This document shows positions 1-11,062 of a DNA stretch of 64,000 bases, in pieces. The notes under the pieces are model-generated. The model was not told the origin of the DNA. It was given only the letters and a program-made list of their open reading frames with translations, and searched no databases. The stretch's first letter is position 1. The number at the start of each line of letters is the position of its first letter. Origin of the DNA: Ursus arctos (lineage: Eukaryota; Chordata; Mammalia; Carnivora; Ursidae). Both the position numbers and the translations under genes were made by a program. The stretch is from positions 15,386,501 to 15,450,500 of the forward strand of contig NW_026622841.1 in NCBI RefSeq assembly GCF_023065955.2. The letters run 5' to 3'.

Positions 1-640
1 TGAAAATTCTCAGCCATTATTATTAAAGATATTTTTGCTGCTCCTTTTTCTTCCTGCTCCTTCTGGTATTCTTGTCATGTGTAAATCATCTTCTTTGTAA
101 TTTCCCCACAGTTCTTTGATATTCTATTCAATTTTTCCATTCTTTTTTTCTGTTTGTATCTCAGTCTGGGAAGTTTCTATTGAAATATCTTCAAAAAAAA
201 AAAAGAGAAAAGAAAAAAAGAAATATCTTTAAACATATTGATTCTCTCCTAAAGCCATGTCCAGTTTAGTGGTGAACCCCACAAAGGTATTCCTCATTTC
301 TGTTACACTGTTTTTGACTTAGAGCATTTCTTCTGAATTCTTAGAGTTTTCATCTTTCTGCCTAACTTACCCATCTGGTCTTGCATGTTTTCCACTTTTT
401 TTCTTTAGAGACCATAACATAGTTATTTTAAATTCCTGGTAGTTAAACTCAATGCCATATCTGAATCTTGTTGTATTGCCTACTTTGTCTCTTCACATTG
501 CTTTGGGTTTTTTTTAATCCTTTAGGATGTCTAGTAATTTTTTTTTGAAAGACACATGTGATGTTTCAGGGAATAGGAATTGAAAGACCATTCGTTGTGA
601 GATTTATGTTTATCTGGCTAGGAGTCACGCCATGTTTACA
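1..640 (-). mobile_element. L1 ORF1 fragment, antisense, cut by window edge
   Basis: Read on the minus strand, this segment follows the coiled-coil and following region of an old mammalian L1 ORF1 (RNA-binding chaperone of the L1 particle). The heptad-rich part and the segment leading to the RNA-recognition domain can be followed by eye, with many stops and small indels, plus an A/T-rich insertion near 193-222. It is non-functional. The element continues beyond the window start. The age looks L1M-like; the subfamily is not assigned. Confidence 0.75.
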
Positions 641-654
641 CGTGGGTCTTTTTC

Positions 655-957
655 CACCTTTACCGAGATAGGATTGACAAATAATACTGTGTAAGTTTAA
701 GGTAAACCATGTGATGATTTGATACATGCATAGATCATGAAATGATTACCACAATAAGGCTAGTTAACATACGTCACAGAATTATAATTTTTTGGTACGA
801 TGAGAACATTTAAGATCTACTCTCCTAGCATCTTTCAATCATATAATACAGTATTAACTACAGTCACCATGCTGTATATTAGATCTCCAGCAGTTATTCA
901 TCTTAAAACTGGAAGTTAGTACCCTTTGACCACTAACCCCTCTTTTCCCCACCCCCA
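655..957 (-). mobile_element. L1M-type 3' end, antisense
   Basis: The plus strand carries the reverse complement of the conserved L1M 3' UTR: a diverged 'ataggattgacaaataat' start, then 'atgatttgatacatgcat', 'gaaatgattaccacaata', 'taagatctactctc' and 'caccatgctgtatattagat' in the expected order. It has the same orientation as the ORF1 fragment to its left, but the two are separate pieces: an L1 3' end followed directly by ORF1 is not collinear. Confidence 0.85.
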
Positions 958-1006
958 GCCTCAGGTGATTCCAATGCACAGACAAGTTTAGGAACCCCTG
1001 TTCTAA
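958..1006 (+). mobile_element. MER5-like hAT fragment (short)
   Basis: The sequence 'caggtgattccaatgcaca' followed by a degraded 'gaaccactg'-like end resembles the 3' half of a MER5-group non-autonomous hAT-Charlie element. It is only about 50 bp long, so the assignment is tentative. Confidence 0.45.
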
Positions 1007-1150
1007 CGTAAATACTCCACTGCACTGGTGAAACTTGGGATATCAGATGTTCCTTGGCCAAAAGTTAAACTTCCTACTTCAGTAAATGTAGTAGAATCAT
1101 CCTTCAGGTCTTACATTTTAGAAAATGTCTCCATATGACCAAGTTTGTCT

Positions 1151-1174
1151 TAATTAATTAATTAATTAATTAAT
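1151..1174. repeat. (TTAA)n simple repeat
   Basis: About six units of TTAA in uninterrupted tandem array, a short microsatellite in AT-rich spacer. Confidence 0.9.
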
Positions 1175-1396
1175 GCAAGACCAGACAGGGCAAGAGACCT
1201 TGGAAGAACCAAAGTCTAAAAGTACTTGCACCCACTGGTCAGACAGACAGGTAACAGGAAATAGATGAGGCTGCAGGTGCTATAGAGAAAGCTATTCCAG
1301 AAGCTAAAACAAAGCCCATGTCCACCAGGTACTTGGAGGAAAAACACAAAAATCTTAGCACACTAAGGAGTAGGAGGCTCGGAAACAGAGTTAAGG

Positions 1397-1552
1397 CAGG
1401 GAATGGTTCCCAGGCTTTGCTGGACATTGGCACCACCTGGCTCACACACCCAGACATTCTGATGTCATTGGTATGGGGTACGCCCCAGGGCATCAGGATT
1501 TTTTTAAGTACCCCAGGTGATTCTAATGTACACTAAAGTTTCAGAACCACTG
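1397..1552 (+). mobile_element. MER5A-like hAT-Charlie element
   Basis: A non-autonomous DNA transposon. It begins CAGGGAATGGTTCC and ends CAGAACCACTG, as hAT-Charlie termini do, and contains the MER5A-type core (a 'gggcatcaggattttttt'-like run, then 'aggtgattctaatgt'). The flanks agttaagg (1389-1396) and atctaagg (1553-1560) match at 6 of 8 positions, consistent with a decayed 8-bp hAT target duplication. No transposase is encoded. Confidence 0.8.
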
Positions 1553-1560
1553 ATCTAAGG

Positions 1561-2149
1561 TCTTTTCAGGAATTCATTGCCCCTGCATGCTGTTTAGGGC
1601 CTTCTGAGGTCAGATGAACTGGAATGTTGGTCCACCTAAATGGATGACCATCTTGGGGGCAAAACATGTGTGACAGACCTAACCTTCTTCAGCCGAGCTT
1701 ACAGACCAGCCACTACATCAGGTCCATTCTCCCATGAGGAGCTCATAAAAATTTGCAACTCCAGGGTCCCAGAAACTCATGAGAGCAAGAAACATCTCAT
1801 TACTTTAGTCCCTGGGAAAAAAAAGTAAAATTCCCCACAGTGCTCCAGCTCACTTGGCAGGGAGTCATTTCACTTCAGCTTGGGGAGGATCCTTCCTCTG
1901 GCCCCAACATTCTGCAAAGTTCCAAAGATTCCTTCAGAGAACAAAATAGCCTGGGAAGATCCCCTCCCTCCTTCCATTAGTAACACCAGATAACCCAAAA
2001 TGCATATTATCCTAGTCCATACATTTTTAAAAAAGAATGTGGAAGTCGTCCCGTTTAAAAAAAACAACACCCATTTTATAAATGAGTAATTAAGAAACAA
2101 ATTTTGAATAAATCAATGAATTGATCATTTATTAAATTCATTGGGAAGA
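1561..2149. other. Unassigned spacer
   Basis: No gene or confidently named repeat is visible. Base composition is mixed. The open frames here (for example 1640-1828 plus, 1870-2100 minus) lack any recognisable domain and look random. Confidence 0.5.
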
Positions 2150-2455
2150 AGGTTTCCTTAAACCCCAAATTAGTATTTGTGAACACCTGCTATATACGAG
2201 AAATTTTTAAAAAATACTTTAGGCTGCAAAAGGATGACTGAGACATGAATTCTATCTTCAGAAGCCTACAGTCTTAATTATTCTAACGTAAAGGAATAAA
2301 GTTGCCATCAAAAAAGTAAAGCTAAAAACTAAGGAATCAGAAAAGTGAGAGTATATGCCCAACATGGGACAGAGGAAAAAGGAAAAGGGGATCGGAGAAG
2401 ATTTTATAGTGGAAAATAGCAATTGAGCTAGACTTGCAAGGGTGGCTATGATTGG
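2150..2455 (-). mobile_element. L2 3' end, antisense, degraded
   Basis: The plus strand shows the reverse complement of an L2 3' end: 'gtgaacacctgctatata', a 'tgaattctatcttcagaagcctacagtc'-like stretch, then a 'ttgagctagacttgcaagggtgg'-like stretch. The order matches the usual antisense L2 tail. Divergence is high. Confidence 0.65.
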
Positions 2456-2514
2456 CCGATTCAATGTCACACTCATTATTTCACTTCTTCCCAGAAAAAC
2501 CCAGTGTCATGTGT

Positions 2515-2688
2515 GGAATGAGAATTATTGCTATTATCATCATCATCAGTTTTTCATGTGAACAAATGAAGACCCAAGGTGATTATATAAATTACCCAAA
2601 ACCACAAAGCTTATCAATGATAGAATTTGAACTCGAAATTCCATCTATTGACACCAAAAGCCAAGCTCTTTCTACTTAGCCAAGCAAT
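2515..2688 (-). mobile_element. MIR SINE, antisense
   Basis: An ancient tRNA-derived MIR read in reverse: a TAT/ATC-rich run, then a degraded 'aaatgaagacccaaggtga', 'aattacccaaaaccacaaag', 'gatagaatttgaactcgaa' and a 'ccaagctctttctactta' end. This is the normal order of the reverse-complemented MIR core and tRNA head. Confidence 0.75.
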
Positions 2689-2689
2689 A

Positions 2690-3117
2690 TTTATGGATAT
2701 TTGCATCATAATCATACTAAATGTTGTAAAAAGTATACTTTACTGTTGGTGGGACCTCTTTCCCACTCTGATTGGTTGATTGATCGATTGATTTTTGAAG
2801 ATCTAATTCACTTTAAGTGATTCATGAATTGGGCAACATCTCACTTTTCCAAGCTGATTTAAATGTTTGTCTTGGAACAATTTGCCTCAAACCTCACTAT
2901 GCACTACAAGAAACTTAAAAGATTCAAAGAAATTAAAAGTAACTCATGAAAAGTTGGGACTACCAGACCAAGACAACAAGGGCCAGAGACCAATCCAGAA
3001 GAAGGCACACTTTAAATGGTCGTCACATTAACAAGCTTTAGGAGGATGACTTCATAGTTTCTACCATTCCATTTTCCCAGGAAAGAGGGTTTAGGGTGCC
3101 ACACTGGCATTAGGAAC
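2690..3117. other. Unassigned spacer
   Basis: AT-rich sequence containing a short TTGATTGATTGATCGATTGATT run near 2774-2795. No gene or named repeat is recognised. Confidence 0.5.
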
Positions 3118-3118
3118 T

Positions 3119-3360
3119 GGATCCGTCAGGGTTCTCCTGAGAAACAGAACCGACAGGCTGCACACACTGAAAGAAAAGAGCCTTAGGACAAGGAATTGGC
3201 TCACATGATTATGGAGGCTAAGGGGTCCCAAGGTGTGCAGACAGCAAGCTGGAGATGCATGAGAGCCAAGGGTGCGGATTCAGTCTGAGGCTGACGACCC
3301 GGGAAGCAGGAGAGCAGTGTTGATTCACAAACCAGCCCCATACGCGCAGGAAGAAAGGGC
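3119..3360 (-). mobile_element. MLT1-type MaLR LTR, 3' part (antisense, split)
   Basis: The reverse complement of the 3' end of an ERVL-MaLR LTR: 'gtcagggttctcctgagaaa' at the left edge, then 'aaggaattggctcaca', 'gattatggaggctaag' and 'cagcaagctggagatgca'. The matching 5' part of the same LTR resumes at about 4255, so the copy is interrupted by about 0.9 kb of other sequence. The exact inner boundary (3290-3390) is blurred by divergence. Confidence 0.85.
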
Positions 3361-3862
3361 AAGCGCCCCGGATGCGTAGGCTGCGCGTTCAATGAGCAAG
3401 GGGACTTACATCGGAGGCTTGTCTTGGGCACGCAAGACAGCAGATCTCCGCGCCAGCCCGCCAGAATCGTGAAAGTTTCTATAGAGGCCTTACCTGGGTC
3501 AGCAGGTATACTGTCCATTGCTCTCTCAAGGCCGCGTCCTTGCAAGTGGCTCAGGCTGTGGGGACAGTGGGCAGAGCACATTTTCCAACGGCGGGGAGGG
3601 GACGAGAACCCGGGGACCAGCTCACAAGTCAACCAGAGGTCACGTCCTCTCAATGACCTCCTCCAACAAGCGGATGCTGTAAGTCCCAGTCTGACAGCGG
3701 GCAGGCTCCAGACCTGAAAAGAGCCCATGTTTCAGTGTCCAAAAGCAAAAAAAGCTTATACCCCAGCTCAAGACATTCAGGCATGATTGTAGCTGGGGCG
3801 CAGGGGTGCAAGAGCGCCTGGTTCCAAGGGTCCCAAACTGACCAGGTCTGGCCACTCACCAC
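3361..3862 (-). other. CpG-rich leader-like sequence downstream of ERV LTR
   Basis: This sits, on the minus strand, directly 3' of the LTR at 3863-4240 and inside the split MLT1. CpGs are dense compared with the AT-rich surroundings. On the minus strand a polypyrimidine-CTTTTCAG acceptor-like site (3714-3721) and a CAG|GTAAGG donor-like site (3488-3496) bracket a 220-nt segment, and a minus-strand frame stays open across 3201-3728. I see no gag, pol or env motif. A retroviral untranslated leader or an LTR-driven non-coding first exon are both possible. The peptide resembles nothing I know. Confidence 0.45.
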
Positions 3863-4240
3863 TGACAAAATCTAAAGGCAGAGAGACTTATGGTGGCAAA
3901 ACAAAAAAGGACTTTATTTCGGTGAGGCAAACACTGGGAAGCCTCTGGACTAGCATCTCAAAGCCTGCCTCCAAAGTGCCAAAAATACTTCCAGGTTTAT
4001 ATAAGGACAATGCGGGGCAAAGGTGGGTGGGTAGGTGCAGGTAGGCAGTGAAAATCAAATCGATCACTATTTTGGAGTCAATCATGGGTGGGGTCTTGCT
4101 GGCTCAGGGCAGTCCTTATTGCTTGAGGGGGGAGGTTCAGTTCCCATCAGGGGCCTTTCCCCCTGAGCCAGGAGACAGGCTGGAAAGAGCCTAACTAGAA
4201 AGTTTAAGGTCAAAATGGACGCAACCAAAGTCCTCTTTCA
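3863..4240 (-). mobile_element. ERV (gammaretrovirus-like/ERV1) LTR, antisense
   Basis: Read on the minus strand, the 378-bp segment has LTR architecture. It begins TGAAAGAGG and ends TTTTGTCA (TG...CA). A TATATAAA promoter box lies at 3996-4003 and an AATAAA signal about 80 bp downstream (plus-strand TTTATT at 3913-3918). Only one LTR copy is present, followed by a short leader-like stretch and no internal genes, so the provirus is grossly deleted. I cannot confirm a primer-binding site; the bases just past the LTR start TGGTGAGTGG. The family is not assigned. Confidence 0.65.
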
Positions 4241-4254
4241 AGATGAGTTTCCCC

Positions 4255-4451
4255 TTATTGGGCCTTTTGGTTCTGTTCAGGTCTTCAACTAATTGGATAA
4301 GGCCCACCCACATCATGCAATCTGCTTTATTCAATCTACCAACTCACAGTCTAATCTCATCCAGAAACACTCTCACAGGGACACCCGGAAAAATATTTGA
4401 TGAAATGTGTGGGCACCTGTGCCCCAAACTGACACATAAAACCCAGTGTCA
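4255..4451 (-). mobile_element. MLT1-type MaLR LTR, 5' part (antisense, split)
   Basis: Continues the LTR interrupted at about 3360. The plus strand shows 'gttctgttcaggtcttcaac', 'taaggcccacccacatcatg', a 'tctaatctcatccagaaacac' stretch and finally 'actgacacataaaacc', the reverse complement of the usual MLT1 5' end. The two parts together account for one nearly full LTR. Confidence 0.9.
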
Positions 4452-4454
4452 TGG

Positions 4455-5555
4455 GGACTTGAAGGAGACATCACACAGTGACCAGGGTATAAATAACCCC
4501 AACAGACCCTCCTGGAAGAATCAAAGTCAGGCCCTGTTTATTTTGTCACAATACAGTCATTGACATTTCTGGGAGAGAGAATACAGAACAGATGCAGGGG
4601 AGCAAAATCATAGTTTGCTCCTTTACACGCAGTTCCTTTTCTACCATTAACATTAAAAACTAATGCCAGTTTCAAGGGTTCGATTCGGCAGGGACAACAA
4701 AAGACAGCAGCCGATGGATGGGAGAAGTCACTGTTCCTTATTGAAACCCCAAGCAGTGCCACAGCGTGGCCTTGGATTTGGGCTCCTGCACCAATTCAAG
4801 GCCCGAGGGGCATGGTCTCCAGACCAAGCACTGGCCACCAGCACCCGCAGTCCTCGTCGAAGGGATCCCTGGTTGGCAATGAAAAGCATCCATTCTGAGC
4901 AACATTCATGGCTCAATTCAAAAACAAAAACACTCTATTCGTGTTTTCCCAAAATTTACTTTATGTATTGGGACTAAATTGTTACAGAAAAAAATATTTA
5001 TTCAGCTACGAAAATGACAACAAAACAGAGTGGCCAAGGCCCATGCGCTTTATCAGGTTTTAACTTCACGTACAATAGTTAATTCAGAGTAAATCTTCTC
5101 TTTTTTAACATAACTTATAAAACTCAAATAAAACGTGTGTGACAGAAATGTTTAGAGATAAGCCAATAAAGTGTACATTTTAGTCGGCTTTTATTTTCAT
5201 TTTTTTTCTTGTGTTGCACTCTTTCTCTTATTAAAATTTCCCTTCTTGCTAGGTGATGGGAAGAAAATAATTTCCTTTCAATAAGGAAATGTGAACACCA
5301 AGAAATTGTCTGAAGATTTTAATAACTAAAATGACAGAAGACTGCCTAAGAAAATGCGTTTAGCTTTTGGAAATAAGCCTCAGTCAGCCTTGCATGTGAC
5401 CTTGGGAAGGCAAGAACAAAGGAGCTTCTCCCCCCACCCCCACCCCTACCAGTCAGGAAGAGCGACGGCAGAATGAAACTCTGAGTGTTTTTACAAAGAT
5501 TTGTAACAGCGCTTGTTTCTCATGTAAGTTACCGGGCTAGTCTCTTTGGTCATGT
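4455..5555. other. Unassigned low-copy spacer
   Basis: No recognised repeat or gene. 4650-4900 is GC-richer than its surroundings, with short frames on both strands; 5000-5300 is AT-rich. A candidate for unique sequence, possibly containing conserved non-coding DNA, but that cannot be judged from one genome. Confidence 0.5.
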
Positions 5556-5559
5556 AATA

Positions 5560-5715
5560 CCCCCTCTGCTGTGTGTGATCGTTATCATACCTACACATAG
5601 AAAGGACACGAAGAGAAATGAAGATTTTCACCTCATAAAGCCCGTAAGTGGCAAAGCTAGGGTCTACACCTTGGTCTATTTGCTTCCAAACAGTGTCTAT
5701 ACCACCCCGCTACCT
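5560..5715 (-). mobile_element. MIR SINE, antisense (weak)
   Basis: A diverged MIR in reverse orientation: a 'gagaaatgaagattttcacc'-like segment, then 'gtaagtggcaaagctaggg', then a 'tttgcttccaaacagtgtc'-like head. The order fits reverse-complemented MIR, but identity is low. Confidence 0.5.
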
Positions 5716-5719
5716 GAAT

Positions 5720-6725
5720 AGCTAAATTATACATTTATCAAATCTTTGGGCTTTATCCTAAAACCGCATATAAAACTCCAAAAATAAAATTACAAATTTA
5801 CGGAGGGAGGCAGTGCTTTCGAAATGACAGTTAAGTCAGGGTTTTGAGGAAGAAGGGGTCATAGGGTCAGTGCCCAGAGAGTAATTCACTTTGTAGCGAT
5901 TTCTAAATCACACCAGAGGACAGAAGATTGCTGCCTACCTCATTTAATACAACAGGGAGGCTCAAGCTTGTTTTGTTTAAATGTTACACAATGTTCAAAG
6001 TTTAAGTAGCAAAAGCAAATGATATTTACATGTTTATATCTCTATTAGATACTTCTCATTTGGTCGTTAAAATGATCCTGTTTTACAAAAAGAGCAGCTA
6101 TTCTGAATTGCTGGCTCGGAGGTAGCAAAATGTAACCCAACTGAAGGCGTAGCACTAAGCTTAGAACAGCCAAAGAGAAAAGCTTAGCCCTATTAAAGAT
6201 ACAACTGAGGATAATAAACTGCACTTATCTGTTGCCAAACAATTTAATAAATAACTTTGCATCTTACAATAAATAAATGTTCTTTAGACGGATTAGAAAA
6301 TTGATATTAGCAAATAAGAATACAGAAATCCCCCATATCCTTTTACCCAGAGGTAACCACTATTTGCCTCTGGACATACTCCTTCCCACCTTAATTTTTA
6401 TGTATCTTTGTATTCAGGTATATTTTAAAATAATAAACAGTTTAATACATACCGTTTGGTAACTTGCCTTTCCCACTCAAAGAGATGTCATTTCCAGAAT
6501 AAGGACTATATCTCTCTACCTCATTTGAGTGATTGCAGAGCAAACACTGTAGAGATGAACTATCATTTCTTTAACCAGTCTACTGTTTGCATTGGTTTGA
6601 TTATTGCTGACCTCATCACTACTATATAGAGTGACCGTTGGAAACAGCCGCCAAAAAGAAGTCCTGGGAATAAAAGCAAGCAGGTGCTGGAAGAAAATGG
6701 CAAGAAACTCTTGAAAGTTTTCAAA
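5720..6725. other. Unassigned AT-rich spacer
   Basis: About 1 kb of AT-rich sequence. No repeat family or coding potential is recognised; short frames at 6277-6462 and 6516-6731 look random. Confidence 0.5.
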
Positions 6726-6727
6726 AT

Positions 6728-7205
6728 CCATGTGTATTTGTTTCCTAATTCTGCCCTAACAAATTAGCACAGACTGGGTGGCTTAAACCAACAGAAATTT
6801 ATTCTCTTCCAGTTCTGGAGACTAGAACTCCGAGGTCACGGTGTTGTCAAGACTATGCTTCCTCTGACAGCTCTAGGGAAGGATTGTCGCCTCTTTCCTC
6901 ACTTCCAGTGGTGGCCAGCAATGCCTGGCTTGTAGCTTCCTCACTCCAATTTCTGCCTCTGTCTTCACATGGCATTCTCCCTATGACTCCCTATGACGAA
7001 ACCCCTTTGTATGTCTCTGTGTCCAAAGGTCCTTCTTATATGGATAGCAGTCATTGGAGCAGGGCCCACCCTAATCCCGTATGATCTCATCTTAACTTGA
7101 TTGCATCTGCAAAGACCCTATTTCCCAGTGAAGGTCACTCTCACAGGTACCAGGGTTAGGGCTTCAACCTATTGGGAGAGATGAAGGGGGATGTAATGTA
7201 ACCCA
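6728..7205 (-). mobile_element. MLT1/MST-type MaLR LTR, antisense
   Basis: The reverse complement of a MaLR LTR. It starts with a 'tgtttcctaattctgccct' stretch and 'gactgggtggcttaaacca', followed by 'acagaaatttattctc', 'agttctggagactagaa', 'gcagggcccaccctaat', 'aaagaccctatttccc' and 'ggttagggcttcaac'. This is a solo LTR with no internal sequence. Subfamily (MLT1A versus MST) not resolved. Confidence 0.88.
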
Positions 7206-7459
7206 CAAAAGCGTGTGAACTTTGAAATAAGGAAGTGGTCTAGGCATCACCAGGACTTCATATTCTGGGCCTGCTCAGCAGCGAAGGAGATCTGAGAGCC
7301 TTATAGCACATAAAAGCTGAGGGTGGCTGAGAAACGGGGTCAGGGCTGAGCCTACAGGAGGCTGAACTATGGGGATGTGGGGACAGGGCAACAAGGACTG
7401 GAACTGATCCAATCACCCTACTTACTCACCCTCCCTGCACAGACAAATCCCATCCATCC

Positions 7460-7735
7460 TATCAAGTCCGGTACCTTAAAAGTCATCTAACACTGATTTT
7501 TCTTTAGATTCCTGTGGTATAGTCCATCCATTTTATGTCATTTAAATATATCATTATAACCTGTCTTATCATATTTTTTAATTGTACTATCTCTTCAATA
7601 ATCTAACCAGATCCTTAAGATTAGGAGCTACACCTAATATTTCTATGTTATCCCATGACAACTATCATCACAATGGTGGGCATGTAGGAAAAATCTGTTG
7701 CACATAAAATACTTATTGAAGAAAATAATTCTTTA
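7460..7735 (+). mobile_element. L2 3' end, degraded
   Basis: Motifs in L2 3'-end order: a CT-rich stretch, 'gattaggagctacacctaa' and a degraded 'tgggcatgtaggaaa...aaaatacttattga' tail equivalent to the L2 terminal motif. Identity is low. Confidence 0.5.
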
Positions 7736-7739
7736 TTTG

Positions 7740-8850
7740 ACCTGAGAAAGGGTGACATAGCAGCATAAGGGCAGAGCAGGTGACCGGGGGCTTGATTTGT
7801 GGAGTCCTCACACTTGAACTTGGAGGAAATCCAAGTTGCCTCCACTTGTGAGCCATCTTGGCCCACTGCCGCTCTTCAAATTTGCTCTCTGCGTGTAACT
7901 TTTGTCTGACATTTCTCTTCCCCAAGTCGGATTTCCATCACACACGTTAAGATTTTCTATAGAAGCTGTACCCAGAAAACGCAAAGTTCCTTTGAGAACT
8001 GGCATCTTTGTGGTCCAAACACAGCCTGTGATTTTGCACTCAATCAGCACCTACCAGGGAAAAGCCCTGTGCACTGCAGCTATCTTCCTAGCACACCAGT
8101 ATGGCCACCCCTTGATGCCTGGCTTCCTTGTGAATGAGTAGGTCAACTGAGAAGCAGTGAGTCCTGAATACAGCCCAGGCTGCTAGGGGAGACCTGCCTA
8201 AACTAATTTACAGTCATCATCTGATGCCATGCTTGTGCCTCTCAGCTAACAAGGGCATTAACCCCCAGCACTTCTAAGAGCTACGTTGCTTTTCTAACAG
8301 CAATTATAAGAGTGCTAACAAAAAGCTGAAGAGTTGAGAATCAATGTACTTCTTTTAATTCTAAATCACCGTATCAGATTTTCCTCATTGAATTTTAATT
8401 TTATGCCATGAATGAAGAAATTGCTTCCTTTCAAGTACTAAGAAGACATATTTTTGCACGTTCTATGCCATCTTTTAAGAAACATTACTTTCATCTTTCT
8501 TTTGAATGGGCATAAAGAAGGAAATCATACTTCGAATAATTAGAAGAAAGGGTTTTCTATGGATGGCATATATGATTAAAAAAAAAACCTATTGACTGCA
8601 ATTAAGTAAACATTAGGGCAAATCCTACAAAGGGCCAACTTGCCTATGTAAAACACACTGTCCTTCATGTTCCTGGATAATTAATAGAGGATACCTCGGA
8701 ATATGAGCCTGAACGTATGTGTTTTTATTTTATGTCAAGTGAAATTCTTAACTCTTACTGTCTGATTTAAGGGGTCTGTTGCTCAAATTATAGGTGGGAT
8801 AGATCCCTATTTAATAATATCTGTGATTATACCACTTTTTTGTCAATTAG
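7740..8850. other. Unassigned low-copy spacer
   Basis: No gene or named repeat recognised. Overlapping short frames on both strands between 7713 and 8141 have no recognisable domain. Confidence 0.5.
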
Positions 8851-8860
8851 GGTTATTATT

Positions 8861-8986
8861 ATTACTCTCTCTCTCCCTCCCTCTCTCTCTCTCTTTTAGG
8901 TAATCTATGCCCAGCTTGGGGCTTGAACTCATAACCCTGAGATCAAGAGTCACATGCTCTACCGACTGAGCCAGCCAGGCGCCCCA
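8861..8986 (-). mobile_element. Can-SINE, short type, antisense
   Basis: A tRNA-Lys-related carnivore SINE in reverse. A CT-rich tract and 'ggtaatctatgcccagcttg' lead to 'gagatcaagagtcacatgct' and 'ccagccaggcgcccc'. The flanks share the 9-bp target duplication gttattatt (8852-8860 and 8989-8997). The B-box-containing part is intact enough to recognise. Confidence 0.95.
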
Positions 8987-8999
8987 GAGTTATTATTCT

Positions 9000-10109
9000 T
9001 GTGCAATAAATTCATGACATACTTAAAGAAACCCACTAAACATAACATTTATCTGCAATTAATAATGTAAATAATGTTTCTATTTGTAAGATGTTGCCAA
9101 ATGGAATGGATGGGTACTTAGACTAAGGTGTTTGATAGAAAAAAAATGATTAACAGCTTAGTTTCAGGGTAATCTTTTCTATTATGGTTCACCTATTTTT
9201 TTAAGTGAAAATAGACTGAATAACTGAAAGTGTGATCAGACATGAAACAGGAGTGAGTGAAATTCAAAATCTTATACTGCCAGAAAGAGTCTACCAGTAT
9301 TCAATCACACGTACTACCCATTGGCCAGTGATCTGTAAAGTGCCTGTGTGCTCTTTGAAAAACTTTCTGGAGTTTACAACTTTAGTAAAAGCATGTATTT
9401 TTTTTTAATTTCATCAACTCCAGTCAAATAGGTTATTCAGTAATATTATCTCTACTGTCTGATTCATAAATATAATGAAAAGAACACACACTGGAAGTTG
9501 AATGAGTCACGGATAAGGTGTGCCTGGCTTCCTGGTGTGCTGGGATTTAAGCAGCAAATAAAAAGGAAAATGTAAAGACATTGGGTCTGAAAGAAGGAGA
9601 GCAAAGAACTTGAGTGATATTCAGGGATAATCCCCCATGTGAGTCACCATCAGTACAAACTGGATATCCACGGATAAATGGTGAACTTGGATTGGATTTA
9701 GCAATATCCTGGGGATCTAATCAACTACTTGAGAAGTGGCTGCCAGTTTCCATGAAGTGATAAAATGTAGGGAAAGGAATTGTAGACAGTGTGATTCCAA
9801 GAGGATTTATTTTGAACCAAATTCTAGTACTGTATTCATCCAGGAAGATAGAGAAAATTCAGGGAAACACTGTATCCTTGAGGAAGATGATTGAGAAAGA
9901 TAATCAGGGGCAAAAATGGGAAGGTTTCAGGATCGACATCCAACCCCAGAGGAAGGAGTAATAGAGTACGAATCGGGAGCCCGGGGCAAAATCTCAGTTA
10001 AACATGAGCAATGTGGTCCGGCTGATACGAAGAAAGGCTAGCCTTCCTTGATTCTAGGGATTACTCCAGGCATATTGACAACCATGCGTAGGGCAGATTT
10101 AGTCATTTG
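9000..10109. other. Unassigned spacer
   Basis: AT-rich to mixed sequence. No gene or named repeat recognised. Confidence 0.5.
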
Positions 10110-10122
10110 AGACCATTTACTT

Positions 10123-10304
10123 TTTTTTTTAAGACTGTATTTATTTATTTGAAAGAGACAGAGATAGGGAGAGAGAGCACGAGCGGGAAGGAGAAGGAGA
10201 AGCAGGATCCCTGCTCAGCAACTTGGGACTCGACCTCAGGACCCTGGGGTCATGACCTAAGCCAAAGGCAGATGCTTAACTGACGGAGCCACCCAGGTGC
10301 CCCA
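10123..10304 (-). mobile_element. Can-SINE, long type, antisense
   Basis: Poly(T), then 'tatttatttatttgaaagag', a purine-rich body and 'gagccacccaggtgcccc'. A 13-bp direct repeat, agaccatttactt, flanks it (10110-10122 and 10305-10317). This is a complete retroposed copy. Confidence 0.97.
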
Positions 10305-11060
10305 AGACCATTTACTTTACCATATATAAGATGATTCTTATATATTTCAGGATTGACTTAGAAACTGTGGCAGGGAGATAACAAATGAGGCTGAAGCAAT
10401 AAATGAACGACCAGTGGTTCCAGGAGAAAAGCTATAGCTAATTCTCTTGTGAGAAATAAGGAGGAAAATGATAGCAGACATCACCCAACACAACAAATGA
10501 AACAAAAATTGTTTTGATTGAACTTTGGAACATAGCCTACAGTTGGCTCATCATTTACCAATTTATGGTTTATATTTGACCTACTCCCAAGGGAAGAGAA
10601 ATCTCTTATGTATTTCTATATATTTATATGGAAGGGTCACCCATGGTTATTTATGCTAAATGTAACTCCCATAATTGTTATATGAAAAATAAAATGTACA
10701 GAGCAGTATACTTGACATGCTACCATTTAAGTAAAAGAGAGGCAAAAATAAAGATAAATAAATTTCATTTTTCTATAGGCATTAAAAAATATTCTGGCAA
10801 GAGCAACAGGAAATAGGGGAACTCAATGCACAGAGGCAGGGACGGGAGGGAGACTTCTCACAGTATATCTATTTTTACTTTGGATATTTGACTTATTAAG
10901 TTTGTGTTACCTATTTTTAAAATTAAACATTTTTAAATATAAACATCTTTAGTTTATATATTTAAATATGTAATGACTAATAACATAAATGTACAAAATA
11001 AAAATTAATACATAAGGGCCATATTAGGAGGAGGAATGAGGGAGACAAAAGTATTCAATA
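10305..11060. other. Unassigned AT-rich spacer
   Basis: Very AT-rich, especially 10860-11030. A 62-codon frame at 10628-10816 is not recognisable. Confidence 0.5.
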
Positions 11061-11062
11061 GG

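Noticed and set aside
1151..1174. Regular repeats as a CRISPR-like array
   Set aside because: A simple TTAA microsatellite; the organism is a mammal and no repeat-spacer pattern exists anywhere in the window.
3201..3728. 175-codon minus-strand frame as a viral gene
   Set aside because: It crosses from MLT1 sequence into the CpG-rich leader and shows no gag, pol or env motif. Kept only as an open segment between splice-like sites.
8861..8986. tRNA-like A/B-box sequences in SINEs as tRNA genes
   Set aside because: They belong to Can-SINEs (tRNA-Lys-related heads) with tails and target duplications; no free-standing tRNA cloverleaf was found.
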